A stretch of 57,259 nt of DNA from NAK19 sp034434515. GTDB lineage: Bacteria; Chloroflexota; Anaerolineae; Anaerolineales; UBA4823. This document shows, piece after piece, positions 35,021 to 42,812 of this stretch. Location: positions 1 through 57,259 of the forward strand of contig DAOTZA010000016.1 in NCBI GenBank assembly GCA_034434515.1, in the 5' to 3' direction. The translations under genes were made by a program, and so were the position numbers. Each line of letters starts with the position of its first letter. The first letter of the stretch is position 1. A model generated the notes under the pieces. That model did no database searches, was not told the DNA's origin, and saw only the letters and a program-made list of their open reading frames with translations.

Positions 35021-36310
35021 ATGGAAGCACCCCAACGTCGCTTTGGATTTTCTACCCGACAACTTCACGCTGGCTATGTCCCCGATCCGACAACCGGGAG
35101 TCGCGCTGTCCCAATCTATCAGACCACCAGTTATCAATTCAAAAGCACCGAGCATGCGGCCAACCTTTTTGCTTTAAAAGAGTTGGGCAATATCTACACC
35201 CGCATCATGAATCCGACCACCGATGTCCTGGAAAAGCGCGTCGCTGACCTGGAAGGCGGAGTAGCTGGGCTGGCTGCCAGCAGCGGACATGCAGCCCAAA
35301 TCCTTGCCATTCTCACTCTTGCCGAAAATGGAGATCATATCGTTTCCTCCAGCCGACTCTATGGCGGAACATACAATCAGTTTCATTACACCCTGCCCAA
35401 GATGGGCATTGAGGTCACCTTTGTCGATCCGACCAATCCGCAAAATTTCGCCGCAGCCATTCGCCCGAACACGAAAATCATCTACGGCGAGACCCTCGGG
35501 AACCCGGATATTTCTGTCTTTCCATTCGAGGAAGTAGCCGAAATCGCTCAAAAGCATCACCTTGTACTGATGATCGACAACACACTGGCAACGCCCTACC
35601 TTTTCCGTCCGATCGAGTGGGGCGCCAATGTTGTCACTCACAGCACAACCAAATTCCTGGGCGGTCATGGCACAACCATTGGCGGACTGATTGTAGACGG
35701 TGGCAATTTTGACTACCGGAAGGGGAATTATCCCAACTTTACTCAGCCAGACCCTTCCTATCACGGTTTAGTCTATGCTGACCTGGAGCAGAGCGGATTG
35801 CCGCCATTCGCAATTAAGGCCCGGGTGCAAATGCTGCGCGATATCGGTGCCTGTCAAGCACCGTTTAACTCCTGGCAAACTTTACAGGGCATTGAAACCC
35901 TTTCCTTGCGCATGGAACGCCATGTCCAAAACGCCCAAGCAGTTGCCGAATTTCTAGAGCAACATCCCCAAGTCAACTGGGTCACCTATCCCGGCCTCAA
36001 AAGCCATCCGGACTATGAGCGGGCGAAGCGCTATCTCCCCAAAGGCGCTGGGGCAATACTCGGCTTCGGGATTAGGGGAGGATTGGAGGCTGGCAGAAAG
36101 TTCATTGAACGCTTACAGCTCTTCAGTCACCTGGCAAACGTTGGGGACGCCAAATCCCTGGCGATTCATCCAGCTACTACCACCCACAGCCAGCTCTCCC
36201 CTGAAGAGCAGCTTTCTGCAGGAGTCAGCCCCGACTTTATCCGCCTAAGCATTGGGATCGAGGATATCGACGATATCCTGTGGGACTTAGACCAGGCTCT
36301 CCAGGTTTGA
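35021..36310 (+). CDS. metY: O-acetylhomoserine sulfhydrylase
   Basis: 429 residues, the length of the O-acetylhomoserine (thiol)-lyase branch of the Cys/Met PLP family. N terminus FSTRQLHAGYVPDPTTGSRA; PLP Lys in HSTTKFLGGHGTTIGG; YTRIMNPTTDVLE and the C-terminal SIGIEDIDDILWDL are typical. It makes homocysteine directly from O-acetylhomoserine and sulfide. Lies 44 bases after cysK and 45 before metA, which makes its substrate. Confidence 0.95.
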   Translation: MEAPQRRFGFSTRQLHAGYVPDPTTGSRAVPIYQTTSYQFKSTEHAANLFALKELGNIYTRIMNPTTDVLEKRVADLEGGVAGLAASSGHAAQILAILTLAENGDHIVSSSRLYGGTYNQFHYTLPKMGIEVTFVDPTNPQNFAAAIRPNTKIIYGETLGNPDISVFPFEEVAEIAQKHHLVLMIDNTLATPYLFRPIEWGANVVTHSTTKFLGGHGTTIGGLIVDGGNFDYRKGNYPNFTQPDPSYHGLVYADLEQSGLPPFAIKARVQMLRDIGACQAPFNSWQTLQGIETLSLRMERHVQNAQAVAEFLEQHPQVNWVTYPGLKSHPDYERAKRYLPKGAGAILGFGIRGGLEAGRKFIERLQLFSHLANVGDAKSLAIHPATTTHSQLSPEEQLSAGVSPDFIRLSIGIEDIDDILWDLDQALQV

Positions 36311-36355
36311 GCAAGCCAGATAAACCATGAATACAAATAGAAGGTAGGTGCAACA

Positions 36356-37294
36356 ATGCCCGTCATTATTCCTTCCACCCTTCCAGCCCGGGAAATCCTT
36401 CAAAAAGAAAACATTTTTGTTATGGGCGAAGAGCGAGCTTTGCATCAAGACATTCGCCCCCTGGAGTTGGCGATCTTGAACTTAATGCCAACCAAAGTCG
36501 CCACCGAAACGCAACTACTGCGTCTCATTGGGAACAGTCCCTTGCAGGTGAAGATCACTTTGTTGCATACCGCAACCCACGAGAGTAAAAACACCTCTGC
36601 CGAACACTTGCTCAACCACTACAAAACCTTCGCTCAGATTCAGAAGCGCAAGTTTGATGGTCTGATCATTACCGGCGCGCCGGTAGAGCAAATGGAATTT
36701 GAAGAAGTCGATTACTGGCCGGAACTGGTCGACATTATGGATTGGGCTGAGGAAAACGTCGAGTCAACGTTTTACTTGTGTTGGGGAGCTCAGGCCGGTT
36801 TATACCACCGCTATGGCATCCCAAAGTACCCCTTGCCGCGCAAGATGTTTGGGGTATTTGAGCATAAACCCTTGATTCGCACGGCAAAACTTTTGCGCGG
36901 TTTTGATGATGTTTTCTACGCTCCTCATTCGCGCCATACCGAAGTGCGCCGCAAAGATATTGAAAAAGTAGCTGAGATTGAAATCCTTTCCGAGTCGGAT
37001 GAAGCCGGCATTTATATTGTCGCCTCTAAAGATGGCCGGCATATCTTTGTGACCGGTCATTCCGAGTATGACCCTTTGACTCTGAAGAGTGAATACGAAC
37101 GAGACCTCAGCAAAGGCTTGCCGATCGATATCCCCAAAAATTACTTTCCGCACGACGATCCCGCTCAGTCACCGATTGTTCGCTGGCGAGCGCACTCGAA
37201 CCTGCTCTATACGAACTGGCTGAATTACTACGTCTATCAGGTAACTCCCTACGACCTGAATCAAATTCCAAAAGGGATATACACGGATTTTTGA
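36356..37294 (+). CDS. metA: Homoserine O-acyltransferase, probably O-acetyltransferase
   Basis: 312 residues of the MetA/HTS family: catalytic Cys142 in YLCWGAQAG, HSEYDPLTLKSEYERD with the catalytic His/Glu, and GAPVEQMEFEEVDYWPEL. Residue 111, which in this family sets the acyl donor, is Glu as in the acetyl-CoA-using Bacillus enzyme, not Gly as in succinyl-CoA users. This fits metY upstream, which needs O-acetylhomoserine. ATG 36356 follows AGGTAGGTG. A strong terminator closes the block. Confidence 0.94.
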   Translation: MPVIIPSTLPAREILQKENIFVMGEERALHQDIRPLELAILNLMPTKVATETQLLRLIGNSPLQVKITLLHTATHESKNTSAEHLLNHYKTFAQIQKRKFDGLIITGAPVEQMEFEEVDYWPELVDIMDWAEENVESTFYLCWGAQAGLYHRYGIPKYPLPRKMFGVFEHKPLIRTAKLLRGFDDVFYAPHSRHTEVRRKDIEKVAEIEILSESDEAGIYIVASKDGRHIFVTGHSEYDPLTLKSEYERDLSKGLPIDIPKNYFPHDDPAQSPIVRWRAHSNLLYTNWLNYYVYQVTPYDLNQIPKGIYTDF

Positions 37295-37338
37295 TCAACC
37301 GGCTGATTGAGTCACAAACCTCACTCCCTTTTGCTATG

Positions 37339-37372
37339 GAGAGCTGAAGTCATCCTTCAGCTCTCAGTTTTT
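37339..37372 (+). terminator. Rho-independent terminator after metA
   Basis: GAGAGCTGAAG (37339-37349) pairs perfectly with CTTCAGCTCTC (37355-37365), five-base loop, followed by AG and five Ts. It ends the rrf2-cysK-metY-metA block. Confidence 0.88.
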
Positions 37373-37417
37373 CGAAGCAAGTCAGACAGAAGTTCGATTT
37401 TGTTTTACAATTAGGGC

Positions 37418-39142
37418 ATGAATGCCCAACATACTCAATGGATTACTGAAACTCTCGAACAACTTCAAAAAACCCGGGTTATCCCGCGCCTTTGGGCTCA
37501 CGACCACACGCTCTGGAGCTCAGAACCTACCGAAATCATCAACCGCCTGGGATGGTTGCACTGCACTGAATGGATGCCAAACCGCCTCCACCAACTCACC
37601 GCCCTGGTCAAAGGATTGCAAAAAGAGGGCTACCGTCAAGCGGTTTTATTGGGGATGGGTGGTTCCAGCCTCGCCCCCCAGGTCTTTCGCCAGGTTTTTG
37701 GGGTGCCAGAAGGTTTCCTCGATCTACGGGTCATTGACACTACCGACCCGGATACCATTGCAAGCGAAGAAGCGCAGTTAGATTATCATAAGACCATCTT
37801 TATCGTTTCAACCAAATCAGGCGGCACCGTTGAAACCTTTTCCCTCTTTCGGTATTTTTATAATCGTTGCCGCAGCGAACTAACCGAGAACGAGATTGGC
37901 GCTCACTTTCTTGCCATCACCGACCCAGGCAGCACCCTGGCTGAATTGGCCGAACAACTGCGTTTCCGAGCCCTTTTCCTGAACGACCCTAACATTGGTG
38001 GACGCTATTCTGCTCTTTCTCTTTTCGGGATGCTGCCGGCTGCGCTGGTTGGGGTCGATTTACATACCTTTCTAGAGCAAGCCACTCAGGCGGCAGCGCT
38101 AAGCCAGGAAGAAACCCTTACCCCTGAATGTCAAAATCCAGCCGCGATGTTAGGTGCAGCCATCGGTGCTATGGCTTTGCATGGTAAGGATAAGGTTACT
38201 TTCCTGACGTCGCCAAGCCTGGAAAGCTTTGGCGACTGGGCGGAACAACTGCTAGCCGAGAGCAGCGGCAAGTCTGGCAAAGGCATTCTGCCGGTTGTGC
38301 GGGAGCCAGTTGGCAGACCTGAGGAATATAGCTCAGACCGATTTTTTATCTATTTGCGCTTGAACGGTGAAGAAGTTTTCGACAATCTTACGATAGCCCT
38401 CCAAGAAAGAGGCCATCCGGTCCTGATTCTACCCCTGGCTGGTCGGTACAACCTGGCTGAGCAATTCTTTTATTGGGAGGTGGCAACCGCCATTGCCTGT
38501 CACCTGATCGGCGTGCACCCCTTTGATCAGCCGAACGTCGAGGAGACCAAAGCCCTTACCCGCCAGGTGATCGCTGCGTTCAGAGAGAAAGGCAGGCTTA
38601 CAACCACCCAACCCGACTTCTATGGGGAGAGCGTTGAGGTTTTTGGAATGGCTTCAATTGCCAGTTTGGATGAAGCCTTGCTAAAGTTTTTATCCTCTGC
38701 TGCCCCTCCAGCCTACATCGCCATCCAGGCTTTCTTACCCTACAGCGATGAAATCGACCAGGCTCTACAATCCTTACGGGTAGCCCTGCGGTGGCAAACG
38801 GGTTGCGCAGTCACCTTGGGGTATGGGCCGCGCTATCTTCATTCAACCGGTCAACTTCATAAAGGCGATGCCGGTAATGGATACTTCCTTCAATTCACCT
38901 GTGACCCGCAAGGCAAGGATCTGCCCATTCCGGACGAGTTTGGATCGTCACACGCCAGCCTCTGCTTTGGCGACCTGAAACTTGCCCAAGCCCTGGGCGA
39001 TCACCAGGCATTGCTTAATCAAGGACGGCGCGTCTTGCGTTTTCATCTCAAAAAGGATTTGTCCCTGAATATCCTCTCTCTCATCCCTAAGAATCTGCGC
39101 GAAAGCAATCCTGCACCGGTTGATCCTGATGGAAGAGGTTAG
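37418..39142 (+). CDS. pgi: Glucose-6-phosphate isomerase
   Basis: 574 residues, corresponding to the isomerase half of the fused transaldolase/phosphoglucose isomerases found in cyanobacteria and actinobacteria, here stand-alone. SIS-domain motifs: LLGMGGSSLAPQV, STKSGGTVETFSLF, NDPNIGGRYSALS, and in the second half ESSGKSGKGILPV and GYGPRYLHSTGQLHKG. Interconverts glucose-6-phosphate and fructose-6-phosphate. Starts 50 bases past the metA terminator; ribA follows after 24 bases. Confidence 0.92.
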   Translation: MNAQHTQWITETLEQLQKTRVIPRLWAHDHTLWSSEPTEIINRLGWLHCTEWMPNRLHQLTALVKGLQKEGYRQAVLLGMGGSSLAPQVFRQVFGVPEGFLDLRVIDTTDPDTIASEEAQLDYHKTIFIVSTKSGGTVETFSLFRYFYNRCRSELTENEIGAHFLAITDPGSTLAELAEQLRFRALFLNDPNIGGRYSALSLFGMLPAALVGVDLHTFLEQATQAAALSQEETLTPECQNPAAMLGAAIGAMALHGKDKVTFLTSPSLESFGDWAEQLLAESSGKSGKGILPVVREPVGRPEEYSSDRFFIYLRLNGEEVFDNLTIALQERGHPVLILPLAGRYNLAEQFFYWEVATAIACHLIGVHPFDQPNVEETKALTRQVIAAFREKGRLTTTQPDFYGESVEVFGMASIASLDEALLKFLSSAAPPAYIAIQAFLPYSDEIDQALQSLRVALRWQTGCAVTLGYGPRYLHSTGQLHKGDAGNGYFLQFTCDPQGKDLPIPDEFGSSHASLCFGDLKLAQALGDHQALLNQGRRVLRFHLKKDLSLNILSLIPKNLRESNPAPVDPDGRG

Positions 39143-39166
39143 GTTCTCCACAAAATGGGAGGCAAA

Positions 39167-39922
39167 ATGGCGTTCACACCCCAACAAATTCACGAATTGA
39201 TCAACGAGGATCACGAACACTGTTGTGACGGTTATGGGCCAGAGCAGATTTGCGTGCGGATTGTCGCCATTGCAGAACTACCCAGCCGATTTGGCCAGTT
39301 TCACGTGGTCGCCTTTTACAACAACAAGGATGGCAAGGAACATGCGGCCTTAGTACATGGGGATGTGCTTGGTGCTGAGAACGTACCTGTGCGCATCCAT
39401 TCAGAATGTCTGACCGGAGACGTGTTTGGCTCTTTGCGGTGCGATTGCCGCGACCAATTGGAAACCGCTCTGCGAACCATAGGGCAAATGGAAAATGGCA
39501 TTCTCCTTTACTTACGTCAGGAAGGACGCGGGATTGGCTTCATCAACAAAATCCGCGCCTATAGCTTACAAGACCACGGTTTAGATACCGTAGAAGCCAA
39601 TCTTGCCCTCGGTTTCCGTGATGATGAACGCGAATACTGGATTGCTGCTCATATGCTAGATTCCTTACGGGTGCGCTCTATCCGTCTGATGACCAATAAC
39701 CCGCGCAAAATCGAGGAATTGAAACGATATGGAATCCGCATCACCGAACGCATTCCCCTGGTCATCCCCCCCAACCCATACAACGAGTTCTACCTCAAAA
39801 CCAAAGCCTTGAAATCCGGACATTATATCGATCCAAACGGGAAACGGCGCTTCCAAGAGCAGATCGATCTGCCTCTCATCAAAGGCATGTCGTTGGACCT
39901 AAGCGAATCGGGAGAGGAATGA
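39167..39922 (+). CDS. ribA: GTP cyclohydrolase II
   Basis: 251 residues from ATG 39167, which has GGGAGG four bases upstream; the ATG at 39155 would overlap that site. First enzyme of riboflavin synthesis. Zinc cysteines are in HSECLTGDVFGSLRCDC, the GTP-binding/catalytic QEGRGIGF follows, and TNNPRKIEELKRYGI is the family C-terminal motif. No RibB domain is fused. The C-terminal tail is longer than in E. coli RibA. No FMN riboswitch was seen upstream; it is in line with pgi and overlaps the SDR gene by four bases. Confidence 0.94.
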   Translation: MAFTPQQIHELINEDHEHCCDGYGPEQICVRIVAIAELPSRFGQFHVVAFYNNKDGKEHAALVHGDVLGAENVPVRIHSECLTGDVFGSLRCDCRDQLETALRTIGQMENGILLYLRQEGRGIGFINKIRAYSLQDHGLDTVEANLALGFRDDEREYWIAAHMLDSLRVRSIRLMTNNPRKIEELKRYGIRITERIPLVIPPNPYNEFYLKTKALKSGHYIDPNGKRRFQEQIDLPLIKGMSLDLSESGEE

Positions 39923-40632
39923 TGCACAATCCAGGTGTCGTTGTGATTGCGGGTGCTACCAGTCCAACCGGGCAGGCAATTGCGCATCGTTTTGCCCGCG
40001 ATGGCGCCCTTTTGGCGCTTTTCTCGCGCAATGCTGAGAAATTATCTCACTTGAGCCAGACAATCGGTTTGTCGTCAAAGCACTTGTTAACCGCTGCGCT
40101 CGATTTCCGCCAGGCTCAAGCAGCAAGCCGGGCTGTCGAGATCGTGCAAACCAGGTTTGCGCGATGTGATGTGTTGATCAATCTGGTCGGCGGCTGGCTT
40201 GGGGGAAAAACGATTGAGGAGTTCGAACCAGCCGATTATGCTGCCATGTTAGAACAACATTTTTGGACAACTTACCATCTAGTGCGGGCATTCCTGCCTC
40301 TCTTGCGGCTGTCCCCGCGAGGGCGAATACTGGTGATCAGTTCTCCATCCGCAAGCCTCCCCCCTGCCCGAAGCGCTCCCTACGCCATCGCCAAAGCTGC
40401 TCAGGAAACCTTGCTTCTCACGCTCGCCCAAGAGATCAAAGGCTCTTCTCTTACCGCCAATATCCTCCGCGTTAGCACCATTGACACCCAGGGCTTGCGC
40501 CAAAAAGAGCCCTCTCCCAAAACCGCCTCCTGGACAACACCCGAAGAGATCGCCGACACGATTTCCTTTTTGTGCAGTGAATCGGCCCAAATCATAAACG
40601 GTGCTCGGATACCCTTGCATGGCAGCCCTTAA
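39919..40632 (+). CDS. Short-chain dehydrogenase/reductase
   Basis: 237 residues. Rossmann start VVVIAGATSPTGQAIAHRFA (a variant of TGxxxGxG), NLVGG in place of NAG, catalytic Ser in ILVISSPSAS and Tyr/Lys in APYAIAKAAQE. Substrate unknown. The ATG overlaps the ribA stop, so the two are co-translated; a role in pterin or flavin metabolism would be speculative. Confidence 0.87.
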   Translation: MMHNPGVVVIAGATSPTGQAIAHRFARDGALLALFSRNAEKLSHLSQTIGLSSKHLLTAALDFRQAQAASRAVEIVQTRFARCDVLINLVGGWLGGKTIEEFEPADYAAMLEQHFWTTYHLVRAFLPLLRLSPRGRILVISSPSASLPPARSAPYAIAKAAQETLLLTLAQEIKGSSLTANILRVSTIDTQGLRQKEPSPKTASWTTPEEIADTISFLCSESAQIINGARIPLHGSP

Positions 40633-40678
40633 GGGGCTTTCAGGTATAATGAGGAAAAACCTATTTTGGAAGGATGCT

Positions 40679-41692
40679 ATGAAAACGAAATCGCCCCGAA
40701 GCCCAAGCTGGCTTGCATTTCTCGTTATCTTGATGACCCTTCTGGCATGTTCAACCGCCAATCTGCTTCCTGTGGGGTCAACACCCACGCCAGAACCCTC
40801 TGCGACGGCGGCAGAATCACCCACCGCCACCGTTGATTTTGCCGCTCAAACGGCTGTCGCTCAGGAAACTCAGGCTGCTCAGGATGCCCAAGCCACTCAG
40901 GTCGCCGCCCAGCAAACCCAGCAAGCGGCTGAAATTCTCAAAGCAACCAAAGCCGCCCTAGAGCCCTACGAGATCGCCCTCTCCGGGCTGGGGGTGATGC
41001 CATCGGAAGGTCAGATTTATCTCGCCGATTCAACGGTGACGATTCAAGGAAATGGCTTTAAGAAATATTTCTACGCCGATCAATTTCCCGGCGTAATCGG
41101 GCGCAACCTTGCTATCCAGGCAGATATTCAATGGGACTCGCGTTTCGGAGATGCCGGTTGCGGCTTTGCCTTTCGCTCAAGCGGTAGCGGCGAGAAACCG
41201 AATCAATACACGGTGGTTGCCATGCGCGAATATGGCGGCTATGTGGCTTTTGAAGTTCACAATGAAGGTCTCGTCATCAATCGCAAAGAAGTCTATCCAG
41301 CTATCTATGATCCTCAATTCAGTTGGCAAAATGGAGTGACCAATCGGGTCTCGGCTGTCCTGAGGGAAAACAGCCTGCAAATCTTTACCCACGGGATTGT
41401 CCTTGACACCCTCGATGTAACCGCCGCACCCAAACCACCCATCTTTCCTCCTCCCCCATCACCACCCACCAGCAACAATCCCGATGAGTTAGCTGAATAC
41501 AAATATGAACTGGATGCCTATAACAAGATGAAACAAGAGGCGCTCGATAAATATAACCTCTATCGCTCCCGCTATAAAGAAGGGGCGGCAAACATCCCAG
41601 AGGGTTTTGTTTATTTGATTGCCTACACCGGTAGCGGCGACATCACTTGCCAGTTCAAGAATGCGTTTTTGTGGGTTGCTTCCACGCCCTAG
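40679..41692 (+). CDS. Lipoprotein with a LamG/DUF1080-like domain
   Basis: 337 residues from ATG 40679, with GGAAGGA five bases upstream. Signal peptide with lipobox TLLAC (Cys24), then a Thr/Pro/Ala/Gln-rich linker (about 30-95, repeats of QAAQ/ATQ type), then a beta-rich domain (about 100-235: GFAFRSSGSGEKPNQYTVV) like concanavalin-type sugar-binding or DUF1080 modules, a Pro-rich PPPPSPPTSNN break and a C-terminal segment with FVYLIAYTGSGDITCQFKNAFLW. A TATAAT at 40645-40650 directly after the SDR stop may be its own -10. Likely a surface-exposed protein. Confidence 0.82.
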   Translation: MKTKSPRSPSWLAFLVILMTLLACSTANLLPVGSTPTPEPSATAAESPTATVDFAAQTAVAQETQAAQDAQATQVAAQQTQQAAEILKATKAALEPYEIALSGLGVMPSEGQIYLADSTVTIQGNGFKKYFYADQFPGVIGRNLAIQADIQWDSRFGDAGCGFAFRSSGSGEKPNQYTVVAMREYGGYVAFEVHNEGLVINRKEVYPAIYDPQFSWQNGVTNRVSAVLRENSLQIFTHGIVLDTLDVTAAPKPPIFPPPPSPPTSNNPDELAEYKYELDAYNKMKQEALDKYNLYRSRYKEGAANIPEGFVYLIAYTGSGDITCQFKNAFLWVASTP

Positions 41693-41695
41693 GAG

Positions 41696-42799
41696 CTAGG
41701 AGCCGCCTTCCATTACATATTGGGTCAATTCACCCACACTGAGGTCGCGGATGCCGAGCTTTTCGGTCGTCCGCCCGCGCCGCCAGTAATCGGTGCGATG
41801 GATAATGCACGCCAGTCGAATAATCGAATCAATCCCCCGCACCGAAACGCCATATTGCTGCCCCAGAGAGGCAATCGGCACCAGGCTCATCGGGACATCT
41901 TCAGTAATATAGCGATGGTTCAAAAGCGCTGGGGCTTTGATCCCGTAATAGCCAGGTTGATTGTGAATCGCTTCATAGAGGTCATCGCCAGTCGCGTCAT
42001 AGGCCATTTTCAACCACTCCAGAGCTGTACGCGCTCGGATTCCCAGCGCCGAGGCAACGGTCACCCGCTCGCGGTCCAACACCTCCAATACCCGCGCCAC
42101 CGAGGGGGTAACGCCATCGATATAAAACTGAAAGTCACCCCGGGTCGATTCAATGCGCCCGGCGTTCAGGAGCGTTAGCGCCGGGTGGAAGATAGCTCCC
42201 ATATTGTTCAATCCGGTATGCAACACGCTAACTCCATCAATAAATTGAGGGTATGCTGGCCGTAACGCTTCGAGGGCCTCATGCGTGCGACTGGCAGGTA
42301 AGGCAGCTAAGGGAACCGTCTCTTTGATGCTAAAGATCCTGGCCTGAGCAGGGCCATCCGAACGGCTGGCGTAAATGAGGGTTTCGGTTTCTGCAATCAG
42401 AGGCCTGGTTTTACAGCCTTCTTGTCGAATGGTGCGCTCAAACTCGATTGCCCCCAAGGTGCGGCCCGGATTTAAGACCACGATATGGCAGTCTTGCAAG
42501 TGAGGAGCTGCCCAGCGGGCAATATCTACGTGGGCCGAGGAGGGAACGACTACCATGACTACATCGGCAAACTCCAGAGCTTCGCCGATGTCAGCCGTGA
42601 CCAAGGCTAGCTCACCAAAGCCAGACGGTAAACGCTCCGGACTTTCCAGTTCAATTCCACCCCTTTCTTTGATGACATGAATGTGCTCAGGAGTTCTATT
42701 CCACAAAGCGACTTCAAAACCCATCAAAGCCAGATGGGCAGCCATCGCCTTTCCACCATGACCTGCCCCAAGAACGACATAACGATTAGCGTGTGTCAT
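41696..42799 (-). CDS. NAD/NADP octopine/nopaline dehydrogenase family protein
   Basis: 367 residues from ATG 42799 (GGAGG eight bases upstream); the longer upstream frame overlaps the next gene and is rejected. N-terminal Rossmann VVLGAGHGGKAMAAHLALMG, then an opine-dehydrogenase alpha-helical domain with VLHTGLNNMGAIFHPALTLLNAG containing the family His (NxxxHP). Opine dehydrogenases reductively join an amino acid and a 2-oxo acid or run the reverse. Transcribed 13 bases after the B12 mutase-like gene, so it probably acts on that enzyme's substrate or product. Confidence 0.87.
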   Translation of the reverse strand: MTHANRYVVLGAGHGGKAMAAHLALMGFEVALWNRTPEHIHVIKERGGIELESPERLPSGFGELALVTADIGEALEFADVVMVVVPSSAHVDIARWAAPHLQDCHIVVLNPGRTLGAIEFERTIRQEGCKTRPLIAETETLIYASRSDGPAQARIFSIKETVPLAALPASRTHEALEALRPAYPQFIDGVSVLHTGLNNMGAIFHPALTLLNAGRIESTRGDFQFYIDGVTPSVARVLEVLDRERVTVASALGIRARTALEWLKMAYDATGDDLYEAIHNQPGYYGIKAPALLNHRYITEDVPMSLVPIASLGQQYGVSVRGIDSIIRLACIIHRTDYWRRGRTTEKLGIRDLSVGELTQYVMEGGS

Positions 42800-42812
42800 C
42801 GAAAAATCCTCC

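Noticed and set aside
34977..36355. SAM riboswitch upstream of metY or metA
   Set aside because: The intergenic spacers are under 50 bases and show no conserved aptamer pattern.
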